IMG/VR virus record: IMGVR_UViG_3300008462_000474
Coordinates: 1 to 43,631 of that record
DNA from: a virus
DNA length: 43,631 nucleotides
Direction: 5' to 3' (one strand)
This document shows positions 17,499 through 24,603 of this stretch, piece by piece. Each line of letters opens with the position of its first letter. The stretch's first letter is position 1. Made by a program: the position numbers and the translations under genes. The notes below the pieces were generated by a model. It searched no databases and was not told where the DNA came from. It was given only the letters and a program-made list of their open reading frames with translations.

Positions 17499-18083
17499 TT
17501 ACTGAAGTAATTCGGCGCCTAATTGACTGAAAGCAAAAGTAAAACTTGACTCAATTTGAGTAGCGTCTTGGTAGCTATATTTAAACCCTTGCAGATTTGT
17601 AATAAATGCTTTATGGTAATCAAATTTAATTTTCTGATTATTATATTCATCTAAGCCAAAAACAGTAATCAGGGTCTGATATTCATGCATTGTAGCAGGG
17701 CCTTTTACTGCAAGCCCGTCTTTATTTGATATACCCATTTTGGAATGATTAATATAATCAAGCCACTTCCATAAAACCCACCAGTTATTATATCCGTTAT
17801 CTACCGCAAAATTAACTGTAACATTGTTATATTGCTCTCTTTGGTAAGTGGTGACTTTTAACGGCTGCCCGCCAAAATTTAATGCAACTGGATTTATTGC
17901 TATATCTGGCACAATATTGCCGTATACTGAATACTGTAAAGTATTTAAATCCAAATTATAACTTTTACGAACATCTCCTACTGGAGTATTTATAGACTTT
18001 AAAGGGTCAGGAATATTTAAGACAAGTATAAATTTGTCTTTTCTTGATTTATTTAAAATAGACTGTTGGGCTACGTCGCTCAT
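17499..18083 (-). CDS. Tail tube-fold structural protein
   Basis: A 194-residue protein with tube-like features: KFILVLNIPDPLKSI, LQYSVYGNIVPDIAIN, a GGQPLKVTTYQREQYNNVTV strand pair, a Trp-rich helix (NNWWVLWKWLDYIN) at the place of the gp19 FxDW helix, then HEYQTLITVFGLDE, KAFITNLQGFKYSY and a closing strand SSFTFAFSQLG. It is more diverged than the three clear gp19 paralogues. Its ATG overlaps the stop of the nucleotidyltransferase gene (ATGA), and it precedes the sheath gene. A tail-terminator or neck-proximal tube ring is possible by position. The fold call rests on strand pattern only. Confidence 0.6.
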   Translation of the reverse strand: MSDVAQQSILNKSRKDKFILVLNIPDPLKSINTPVGDVRKSYNLDLNTLQYSVYGNIVPDIAINPVALNFGGQPLKVTTYQREQYNNVTVNFAVDNGYNNWWVLWKWLDYINHSKMGISNKDGLAVKGPATMHEYQTLITVFGLDEYNNQKIKFDYHKAFITNLQGFKYSYQDATQIESSFTFAFSQLGAELLQ

Positions 18084-19138
18084 TTACCTTCTTTACTTAG
18101 GTAGTAATATTTATACACCGGATCAAAAGCAAGAGATATACCACTTGTACTTAAGCTTCTAGGCTCGTTATGTACTTTATCTAAATTAATACTATAAAAA
18201 GTTGCTATGGCGTTAGCTATATTTGGCGGTATATGAGTTTTTCCTTTTTTCTTTTTCTTTAAATTTTCTATAGCCGGAAAAGGGGTTTCTTGGTCAATAT
18301 GAGACCGCGCAACCATTGTTACAGACTTAGTGCTAGGTTTAGTTAATTTACTAACCCCGGCAGTTAAGCCTTGATGTCGTGGACCTCTGCTACCTTCGCC
18401 TCCAGTAGACATACCTGGTAACGCAAAAAACTGTTTAAAATTTTCTTGATTAAGAGACAGCTCTTTATCTCCTTTTGCTACCACACCAGTAACGAGTTTA
18501 TCTATCATACCACGCCGCCTTAATTCTTTAAAAGCTAAATTTTCTACAGAGAATTCTCCGCCGGCTTCGAGGCCGGCTTGTCTCATTTTTAATATTTTTT
18601 CTTTAACTCTTTCTGCACATTCTAAATTACAACTGTCACTTAAAGCATGGCTAATTAATTCAAGTATATGATCAACTTTTCGTTTAACCTCTGACTGATT
18701 AATTGGTTTTTCTTTTTCCGGTACTATTAACCACGAATCGTTTTTAATAGAATATACACCGGTTGCGTAATGTTGTTCGTTAATGTCTTGTACGTAGCAC
18801 TCTACATCAAAACCTTTTATTTTTATATCATGGTTGCTATTCCAAACAGTCTTTTTAGCTTTAAAATAATCTTTTAAAAAGTCTACATCCTGACCGTATT
18901 CAGTTAAATCAGTTAGTATATGTAGATCTATATCACTTTGAGGCGTATAATTATAATTTGCTAAAGAACCAGTAAACGTAATATCCTCTACATCAATATC
19001 TAACTCGAAAGACTCTAAAAATGCTTCTGCTACTTGTAGTAGTTTATCTTTTATAGCCGGAATAAGCTTACCGTCTCTCCATACTAATGGATTAAGAGTG
19101 TCATGATATTGAAAAGTAAGCTTTGCAGATGGTTCCAT
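18080..19138 (-). CDS. Nucleotidyltransferase-fold protein (DNA polymerase beta-like)
   Basis: A 352-residue protein whose N-terminal 115 residues carry the nucleotidyltransferase signature: FTGSLANYNYTPQSDIDLHI (Gly57-Ser58, then Asp69-x-Asp71) with a third acidic strand FDVECYVQD (Asp111, Glu113). These are the residues expected to bind metal and the triphosphate. Residues 150-215 are helical (KRKVDHILELISHALSD), and the C-terminal part is basic (NLKKKKKGKTHIPP). The substrate cannot be told: the fold covers tRNA, antibiotic and protein nucleotidylation enzymes. It heads the operon with the tube-fold and sheath genes, so it is expressed with virion genes. TAAATA lies 10 bases upstream within a palindrome shared with the divergent gene. 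Confidence 0.75.
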   Translation of the reverse strand: MEPSAKLTFQYHDTLNPLVWRDGKLIPAIKDKLLQVAEAFLESFELDIDVEDITFTGSLANYNYTPQSDIDLHILTDLTEYGQDVDFLKDYFKAKKTVWNSNHDIKIKGFDVECYVQDINEQHYATGVYSIKNDSWLIVPEKEKPINQSEVKRKVDHILELISHALSDSCNLECAERVKEKILKMRQAGLEAGGEFSVENLAFKELRRRGMIDKLVTGVVAKGDKELSLNQENFKQFFALPGMSTGGEGSRGPRHQGLTAGVSKLTKPSTKSVTMVARSHIDQETPFPAIENLKKKKKGKTHIPPNIANAIATFYSINLDKVHNEPRSLSTSGISLAFDPVYKYYYLSKEGK

Positions 19139-19144
19139 GTAACG

Positions 19145-19150
19145 TAAATA
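19145..19150 (+). promoter_or_regulatory. Late-promoter-like motif TAAATA
   Basis: Preceded by G; 8 bases before the ATG at 19159 of the flavodoxin-fold gene. Confidence 0.5.
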
Positions 19151-19154
19151 TTTA
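19149..19154 (-). promoter_or_regulatory. Late-promoter-like motif TAAATA
   Basis: Preceded by G; 10 bases before the ATG at 19138 of the nucleotidyltransferase gene. Confidence 0.5.
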
Positions 19155-19158
19155 CGTA

Positions 19159-19899
19159 ATGCCTGACTATTTAAAACTCTTCGAAGATATAGTTAACACT
19201 AATAATCCTGATATTTACCAGGAAAAACTTAACAATGCTATCGAATACCTTAAGAAAAAAGAAAAGGTATTATTTTTAACAACTTCCAATCGTTGGGAAG
19301 GAGATAAAGAAAAACCCAAGAGCACTATTTTAGCAGAGTTTATTAAATCCAAAGTGGGAGATAATGTAGAAATTATCGATGTTGCCAAACTTAACATTTA
19401 TATTTGCGAAGGTAACGTAAGCAAATCAGACGGCAATAATTGCGGGGTAAAAGACTCGGTATTGAAAGATAAAGAAAAAAATCCGAGTGGTAATCATAGA
19501 TGCTGGTGTTCAATTAATAATAAAGATGATGAACTATGGAAAATAAGTAAGCCACTCTTTGAGTCTGATGCAGTAGTATTTTTTGTAAGTGTGCGCTGGG
19601 GTCAAACTAATAGTGTATATCAAAAACTAATTGAACGTTTAGATTGGATAGAAAATAGACATACCACTCTTAAAGAAGATAATATTGTAGAAAATATTGA
19701 TGCGGGTATTATAGCTATAGGTCAAAACTGGAACGGTGAAACAGTTATTGACACTCAAAAGAAAGTATTAGACTTTTATGGGTTCAAAGTACCAGAAGAA
19801 CTTAGCTTTAACTGGCAATACACAAAAGACTCGGCAGATGAATCTCAAGAAAGTTATAAAAAAGCATTAAGCGCTTTTAAGAAAGTATTTGGACTTTAA
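19159..19899 (+). CDS. Flavodoxin-fold NAD(P)H-dependent oxidoreductase
   Basis: A 246-residue protein from the ATG at 19159. A longer start at 19123 exists but would run through the divergent gene start and the palindrome. After a 30-residue helical lead comes the first strand and phosphate loop VLFLTTSNRWEGDKEKPKST, then VEIIDVAKLNI, and the strand DAVVFFVSVRWGQTNSVYQK followed by LIERLDWIENR, the flavin-contacting part of the FMN_red/flavodoxin_2 type. A Cys/His-containing loop (NHRCWCSI) is unusual. Late segments include AGIIAIGQNW. Such enzymes reduce flavins or quinones. It is a single plus-strand gene between minus-strand genes and ends 3 bases from the opposing gene's stop, with no terminator seen. 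Confidence 0.75.
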   Translation: MPDYLKLFEDIVNTNNPDIYQEKLNNAIEYLKKKEKVLFLTTSNRWEGDKEKPKSTILAEFIKSKVGDNVEIIDVAKLNIYICEGNVSKSDGNNCGVKDSVLKDKEKNPSGNHRCWCSINNKDDELWKISKPLFESDAVVFFVSVRWGQTNSVYQKLIERLDWIENRHTTLKEDNIVENIDAGIIAIGQNWNGETVIDTQKKVLDFYGFKVPEELSFNWQYTKDSADESQESYKKALSAFKKVFGL

Positions 19900-19902
19900 C
19901 TT

Positions 19903-20622
19903 TTATTCCCAAACTACCATCTTCCAGCGCTCATTATCGATACCGAAAAAGCGACACTTCCACGCGCTTTGTTCAAAAAACTCTAAATGACCCCATTGAT
20001 CTTTATACTTAATCAACTGCTTTGCAGCATCATTCCAGTCTATACTTAAAAATACAGCTTCATGTTTTTTTTGCTTTTCGTAAATTTCATTGTAATTGAA
20101 TCCGTCATATTCGTAATGCAACACTTCTAGTACGTTCCCTTCTTTATCAGTGTAGTCCATAGAGAAGTCAAAACCCCACTTAGGTTTCATTTTAATAAGT
20201 TTATATATTAATGTATTTCTCGTAGCAAATGTCTTTAGCTGTTCTAAAGCTTCTCCAGTAAACGCTCGCCTTTCAAATAGTAAACAATGATTTAAATGTG
20301 CTCCCTCCCATACCCCGGTATCATTTCCGGAGTATAAATCAGTTGAACCAGTATACAAACTGTATACATCTTGAGTCATCCATTCTTTTTTAAGACAGTT
20401 TTGAGAAGGATAATGTTTCTGTAAACGTATTTGAGCTTCTTCTGCATACCATTGTTCAATTTCAGTCATTTCATAGCCGTTTTGTTCGAACAATGCTAAA
20501 AATTCAGGGCCTGGGTAAAGCAACTGTTTACCCGCTGTAGAAAATTGTTGAAATCTTGCTAAAGATTTGCTCCAGTAACCAGTAGGATCTAATTCGTTGC
20601 TAGTAAGCTTTAAACCGTTCAT
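19903..20622 (-). CDS. Conserved-looking hypothetical protein
   Basis: A 239-residue acidic, aromatic-rich protein from the ATG at 20622. A longer start at 20649 would add MHVAIIKYI. Notable parts are PGPEFLALFEQNGYEMTEIE, a His-rich turn WEGAHLNHCLLFERRAF, KPKWGFDFSMDYTDKEGN, and a Trp-rich end (WKCRFFGIDNERWKMVVW). I see no catalytic motif I can name. It sits back to back with the terminase gene. No exact TAARTA precedes either start; TATAAAATA lies 4 bases before the shorter one. Its function is unknown. Confidence 0.7.
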   Translation of the reverse strand: MNGLKLTSNELDPTGYWSKSLARFQQFSTAGKQLLYPGPEFLALFEQNGYEMTEIEQWYAEEAQIRLQKHYPSQNCLKKEWMTQDVYSLYTGSTDLYSGNDTGVWEGAHLNHCLLFERRAFTGEALEQLKTFATRNTLIYKLIKMKPKWGFDFSMDYTDKEGNVLEVLHYEYDGFNYNEIYEKQKKHEAVFLSIDWNDAAKQLIKYKDQWGHLEFFEQSAWKCRFFGIDNERWKMVVWE

Positions 20623-20658
20623 AATATATTTTATAATTGCAACATGCATTTTCCACAG

Positions 20659-20664
20659 TAAATA
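20659..20664 (+). promoter_or_regulatory. Late-promoter-like motif TAAATA
   Basis: Preceded by G; exactly 5 bases before the ATG at 20670. It supports that ATG as the terminase start rather than the one at 20637. Confidence 0.6.
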
Positions 20665-20669
20665 CCAGT

Positions 20670-22436
20670 ATGTCTAAAGGCGCTTCTAAAGAAACATTTT
20701 ATATGGGCAATAAAAATCTGCCCGTACCCGAGACTGAATTTCAATGGACGCCAGAAATGGTAGAAGATCTAGAAAGAGCTAGAAAGTCTATATTACATTT
20801 TTCTCGGTTTTTTTATATTGTAAGTCTAGATGAAGGTAAACAGCCTATTAAGCTTTATCCCTATCAAAAGCGTATATTAAAAGCGTTAGTAGAAAATAGA
20901 TTTAACGTAGTATTAGCTTCACGGCAAATTGGTAAAACCACAATTCTTACTATATTTGCTTTATGGATGGTGTGTTTTACTGATGACTATAGAGTATTAT
21001 TAATTGCAAATAAACAAGAAACTGCTAAAAACATATTTAAACGCATCAAGTTGGCGTATGAGATGTTACCTAACTATATGAAGCCCGGGGTAATTGCATA
21101 CGCAAAAGAAGGTATGGAACTAGCCAACGGCAGCTCAATAGGTATTAGTACAACAACTTCTGATGCTGCTCGTGGTGAATCTATTAACTGTCTACTTCTT
21201 GATGAAGCTGCGTTTATTCCACCTGAGTTTATGGATGACTTTTGGGAATCAGTGTTTCCTGTTATTTCGTCTTCTAAAAAGTCTAAAATTTTTATGTTAT
21301 CTACTCCTAATGGAGTCGGTAATTTGTTTTTCAATACCTATAACGATGCTACGCTCGGCAAAAACGGCTGGCACCATGAAAGAGTTGATTGGTTTGAAGT
21401 GCCTGGAAGAGATGAAAAATGGAAAGAAATGACTATAAGAGCATTAGGTTCTTTAGAGTCTTTTAATCAGGAATACGGTAATGAGTTTAGAGCAGCTGGG
21501 GAAAATGTTTTTGATAAAGAACAATTAGAAGAAATGGAAAATACCGCGTTAGAACCGGTATATACGGATGATGACGGACTATTAAAAGTGTATAAAGATA
21601 GAATTGACGGACATTATTACACTATAGGGGTTGACGTAGGGGAAGGTATAGGTAGAGCTAACTCAACTATACAAGTGGTGGACATTACAGATTTAACTCA
21701 AATAGAGCAAGTAGCTACATATGCTTATAATAAATTAGATCCGTTTAATTTTGCAGCTAAATTAATAGAAATAGCTGCTCAATGGAACAACCCGCCCATA
21801 CTTATTGAAAGAAATAATTGCGGTGCGCAAGTAGTAGACGCTTTAATACATACCCATCAGTATAATAATTTAGTAAAATATACCCCTAGTATGGGTTCAT
21901 TTACAGAAAAAGCCGAACAAGATAATAGAATGGGTATATATTCTCACACTAATAGTAAATTTAATTCTATGTCTAATTTTAGATACTGGATGAATGTATT
22001 AAAAGTAGTTAAGCTAAATGATAAAGAAACTATTGGAGAGTTTAAAACATATATACGACACCCCAACGGTATATGGAAAAAACAGTCTGATAAATATATG
22101 GATGATAGAGTAGAGGCTCTTATTTGGGCGCTTTTTATATTAGATAATAAAGTTGCAGAGCAGTTTTACGAAATTGTACAGCAAGACAGTAATGGTAAAA
22201 TATTAAAAATGGTACCAAATAACTGGGATCCTTTTGTAATGAGTATGCCAAAGCCTTCTGAAATGAATAGACGTCTTGATAAAAAAGAAGAAAATACAAT
22301 TATACCTCATAACCCTGTCGTTATACCTGAAACTGAAGAACAGGATGCAGATATAAATGAATTATTTGAACAAGGGTGGAGACTACCTAACGGTAGTACT
22401 GCTAACAGAATGTTTGATCAGAGATTTATACAATAA
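20670..22436 (+). CDS. 17: Terminase large subunit (gp17-like)
   Basis: A 588-residue DNA-packaging motor (T4 gp17: 610). ATPase half: adenine-binding YPYQKRIL (about 63-70), Walker A SRQIGKTT (84-91), Walker B CLLLDEA with Asp178 and catalytic Glu179, and coupling motif STP (211-213). Nuclease half: GVDVGEG (Asp322) opening the RNase H-like fold, IERNNCGAQVV, and the late acidic motif MDDRVEALIWALFI. All key residues are present. The start at 20670 is preferred because the TAAATA motif lies 5 bases upstream; an ATG at 20637 would add 11 residues and span the motif. The protein cuts concatemers and pumps DNA into proheads. A bidirectional terminator follows the stop directly. Confidence 0.96.
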   Translation: MSKGASKETFYMGNKNLPVPETEFQWTPEMVEDLERARKSILHFSRFFYIVSLDEGKQPIKLYPYQKRILKALVENRFNVVLASRQIGKTTILTIFALWMVCFTDDYRVLLIANKQETAKNIFKRIKLAYEMLPNYMKPGVIAYAKEGMELANGSSIGISTTTSDAARGESINCLLLDEAAFIPPEFMDDFWESVFPVISSSKKSKIFMLSTPNGVGNLFFNTYNDATLGKNGWHHERVDWFEVPGRDEKWKEMTIRALGSLESFNQEYGNEFRAAGENVFDKEQLEEMENTALEPVYTDDDGLLKVYKDRIDGHYYTIGVDVGEGIGRANSTIQVVDITDLTQIEQVATYAYNKLDPFNFAAKLIEIAAQWNNPPILIERNNCGAQVVDALIHTHQYNNLVKYTPSMGSFTEKAEQDNRMGIYSHTNSKFNSMSNFRYWMNVLKVVKLNDKETIGEFKTYIRHPNGIWKKQSDKYMDDRVEALIWALFILDNKVAEQFYEIVQQDSNGKILKMVPNNWDPFVMSMPKPSEMNRRLDKKEENTIIPHNPVVIPETEEQDADINELFEQGWRLPNGSTANRMFDQRFIQ

Positions 22437-22461
22437 AAAAGCCCGCTTAAAGCGGGCTTTT
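22436..22461. terminator. Bidirectional rho-independent terminator
   Basis: Stem AAAAGCCCGCT / AGCGGGCTTTT with a 3-base loop, flanked by A and T runs, directly after the terminase stop and 23 bases from the stop of the converging gene at 22484. Confidence 0.88.
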
Positions 22462-22483
22462 GAAGTCTATGCCTTTAAGACTA

Positions 22484-23551
22484 TTAATTAGCGAAAAGAT
22501 CTTTACCTGTCTTTAGATTACCGGTCTGATTGTTTCCAGTTGGTTTTTGTAGCCCTTTGTCAAAATCTTTTGCTTTCTTAGGAGTAGGATCTTGAACAGT
22601 GCCAGGAGCTCCTTGCTCAGAAGCAGATCCACCCTTTTGGGTTACTGTGCCTGTACCAACAGTCTTTAGCTTGTGACCATCTTTAAGTTGTTCTGATTTT
22701 GCTCCAGAACCTACACCAGCATGGCCGAGATCTTCAGCTTCTACTTCTTCCATAACTGGGGTTTCGTCTTCAGCACCCATCGCGCCTTCTTCGTCTCCTA
22801 AAGTACCAGTCTCAACGTCATGAGCAATGTCTTTTCTTAAGAAAGCTAATACTTTTTCGAGAGCTTCAACAGCTTCTTCGTGAGAGAGAGTTGTTTCTTC
22901 TGCTGGAGCCATATCTGTCTCAGCTCCTGTATCTAGACCTGCATCTGCAGCAGGCGCCACTGGAGTCATATCTTCCTCTTCGGATACGAAAGGAACATTG
23001 TTGACTGCATCTTCATATAGTTGATCGAATTTTGATTTAGGCATAGTAAATTGTTGTTTCTTATATTTATTAGATTTAGTAACGGTTTCTACGTTTTCTT
23101 CTACTTTTTCTTCTTTTTCCTCTTCACCATTTTCATCATTATGGTGTTTTTTGTTAAGATGGTTTTTATCTTCTGTTTCATCTTCTTCTTCGTTTTCCTC
23201 ATCAGCTTCTTTTAAAGGAACTTCTTTGTCACTGCCAGGAACTTTTACCTTCTCTCCGGGTTGTATACCGTCTTTTTTGGCATCAATAACGGCTTTAGCA
23301 AAAGCATTGCCTTCTTTTTTAGGCTTTTTCACAGGTTCAAAATTATCAGCCCCGTGTGGACCACTTTTTTTCTTATCAGCTAATTCAACTTTAGTGTCAG
23401 TACCAATATCTTGAGCTGACTCAGGAAGGTACATGGCAGTATTAGTAGGTAAAATGGTGGCGGGTTTCTTAGCTTCATCAACTTTAACAGTGTTTTGTTG
23501 AATAGAAGCATACAACTGATCTAACCCGGCAAGGCTTTTTATTTTGCTCAT
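22484..23551 (-). CDS. Acidic low-complexity protein, possible scaffold or internal virion protein
   Basis: A 355-residue protein from the ATG at 23551 (an in-frame ATG at 23569 lies upstream of the promoter-like motif). It is highly charged: EENEEEDETEDKNHLNKK and EEEKEEKVEENVETV in the middle, and Asp/Glu/Ala/Pro-rich from about 200 on. One compact helix is predicted (LSHEEAVEALEKVLAFLRKD). Two similar segments occur, LDQLYASIQQNT near the start and FDQLYEDAVNNV near residue 180. No enzyme motif is seen. Acidic proteins of this kind occur as prohead core or scaffold proteins in T4-like phages, and the neighbours are terminase and neck genes, but this remains a guess. Confidence 0.65.
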   Translation of the reverse strand: MSKIKSLAGLDQLYASIQQNTVKVDEAKKPATILPTNTAMYLPESAQDIGTDTKVELADKKKSGPHGADNFEPVKKPKKEGNAFAKAVIDAKKDGIQPGEKVKVPGSDKEVPLKEADEENEEEDETEDKNHLNKKHHNDENGEEEKEEKVEENVETVTKSNKYKKQQFTMPKSKFDQLYEDAVNNVPFVSEEEDMTPVAPAADAGLDTGAETDMAPAEETTLSHEEAVEALEKVLAFLRKDIAHDVETGTLGDEEGAMGAEDETPVMEEVEAEDLGHAGVGSGAKSEQLKDGHKLKTVGTGTVTQKGGSASEQGAPGTVQDPTPKKAKDFDKGLQKPTGNNQTGNLKTGKDLFAN

Positions 23552-23559
23552 TGTAATAT

Positions 23560-23565
23560 TATTTA
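23560..23565 (-). promoter_or_regulatory. Late-promoter-like motif TAAATA
   Basis: Preceded by C; 8 bases before the ATG at 23551. Confidence 0.55.
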
Positions 23566-23595
23566 GCAAATTTGTGATTAATTCTATAAATTCTG

Positions 23596-23601
23596 TAAAT
23601 A
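23596..23601 (+). promoter_or_regulatory. Late-promoter-like motif TAAATA
   Basis: Preceded by G; exactly 5 bases (all T) before the ATG at 23607. It supports that ATG over the in-frame ATG at 23544. Confidence 0.6.
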
Positions 23602-23606
23602 TTTTT

Positions 23607-24593
23607 ATGTCAATAGCGAAGTACTGTGTAGATACGGGCTACTATATTGCCCCTTCAGTTACCACTGGTAATACAGAATGCCTCTCAGGGGACCTTCGCT
23701 ATTTGGATATAAGCAAAACAGATACAGAACGTAATCTTTGGGAAAATTGGTGGGATGAACAAATACGGCAATATGGTATGCGTACTAGCTACTATATAAA
23801 TGCTTATACTCTTTCTGGACACGACTTTTTCTACGGAGAACAGCCTTTAGCTGGATTTCTTCCGCCGTTAAGCGTGGTAATGTGTCTTACTGTTAATAAT
23901 GATAGTATTATATTAAGTAAATTTGGTATACAAGGTAATGCGGATATTACAGCGGTTGTTTCTATTAAAGCATTTACCTCTTCTTTAACTGCATCTTCTT
24001 TAAGCGGCATAACATCTAGATATACATATGAACCTAAAGCAGGGGATTTAATTGAATTATCCGAATATGGTACTACTCGTCCAAACGGAAGAAGCGGGCA
24101 AATATATGAAATAACAGAACGAGTTGATCAAAGAGGTGGAGAAGCTAATCAATTAATGGGGCATTATGTTTGGATGATAAAAGGTAAACGTTATGATTAT
24201 ACCTTTGAACCTAATGCCCCACGAGAAGCTCTTAGCAAACAGGTATTTGATAATAAATACGATGGAATTGTGCCTCTTGATACCGGAACTCCTGGAGCGG
24301 ATGCTCGCATTATTGAAACCAAAGCATATTCTCAAAATGTGGATAAGCAAGGTAGAACAGTTGTGTATAATTACCAACAAAATACTAATGCTCCGCTTTC
24401 TGGATACTTAACATATGACGGCACTGATCCTAAAACTGGCCGACCAAATACCGGGGTGTATGGGGCGTATGATGATGGTGGTACTTTAGTAAATCTATAC
24501 GCAGGCGGCGGCGCTCATACCCCAAGCGCAAGTGCGCTTGGTTCTAATAATAGTGAAAATACATATCTCGGACTTCGTAGTCCTAATAACTAA
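23607..24593 (+). CDS. 14: Neck / head completion protein (gp14-like)
   Basis: A 328-residue protein from the ATG at 23607. Residues 45-135 parallel T4 gp14: an opening like GMRTSYYINAYTLSGHDFFYGE (T4: GIEMYYVPREYVNLDTLFGED), then SKFGIQGNADITAVVSI (T4: SKFGMQVDDEVTLSI) and EPKAGDLIEL (T4: EPKEGDLIYF), followed by a strand IYEITERVD. The C-terminal 90 residues are Gly/Asn/Thr-rich and extend past T4 gp14 (256 residues). T4 gp14 closes the filled head together with gp13 for tail joining. I see no gp13 gene in this window. Its stop TAA is part of the promoter-like motif of the following fiber gene. Confidence 0.82.
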   Translation: MSIAKYCVDTGYYIAPSVTTGNTECLSGDLRYLDISKTDTERNLWENWWDEQIRQYGMRTSYYINAYTLSGHDFFYGEQPLAGFLPPLSVVMCLTVNNDSIILSKFGIQGNADITAVVSIKAFTSSLTASSLSGITSRYTYEPKAGDLIELSEYGTTRPNGRSGQIYEITERVDQRGGEANQLMGHYVWMIKGKRYDYTFEPNAPREALSKQVFDNKYDGIVPLDTGTPGADARIIETKAYSQNVDKQGRTVVYNYQQNTNAPLSGYLTYDGTDPKTGRPNTGVYGAYDDGGTLVNLYAGGGAHTPSASALGSNNSENTYLGLRSPNN

Positions 24594-24596
24594 ATA
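24591..24596 (+). promoter_or_regulatory. Late-promoter-like motif TAAATA
   Basis: Preceded by C; 7 bases before the ATG at 24604. Its TAA is the stop codon of the neck gene. Confidence 0.55.
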
Positions 24597-24603
24597 ATAT
24601 TAT

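Larger units (their letters stand above)
19142..19157. promoter_or_regulatory. 16-base perfect palindrome holding two opposed late-promoter-like motifs
   Basis: ACGTAAATATTTACGT is identical on both strands. It contains TAAATA on the plus strand (19145-19150; 8 bases before the ATG at 19159) and on the minus strand (19149-19154; 10 bases before the ATG at 19138). It fills most of the 20-base divergent gap. It could be a shared back-to-back promoter or an operator; the sequence does not decide. Confidence 0.65.

Noticed and set aside
18560-18577. GCCGGC inverted repeat inside the nucleotidyltransferase gene
   Set aside because: A 6-base stem inside coding sequence with no T run; codons for Ala/Gly-rich residues explain it.
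19897-19905. Terminator between the converging genes at 19899 and 19903
   Set aside because: The stops are 3 bases apart, and no hairpin with a T run is visible nearby.
23544-23606. Upstream in-frame extension of the neck protein
   Set aside because: It would place the start 63 bases earlier, across the TAAATA motif and inside the start region of the divergent gene; the added residues are hydrophobic and do not resemble the gp14 N-terminus.
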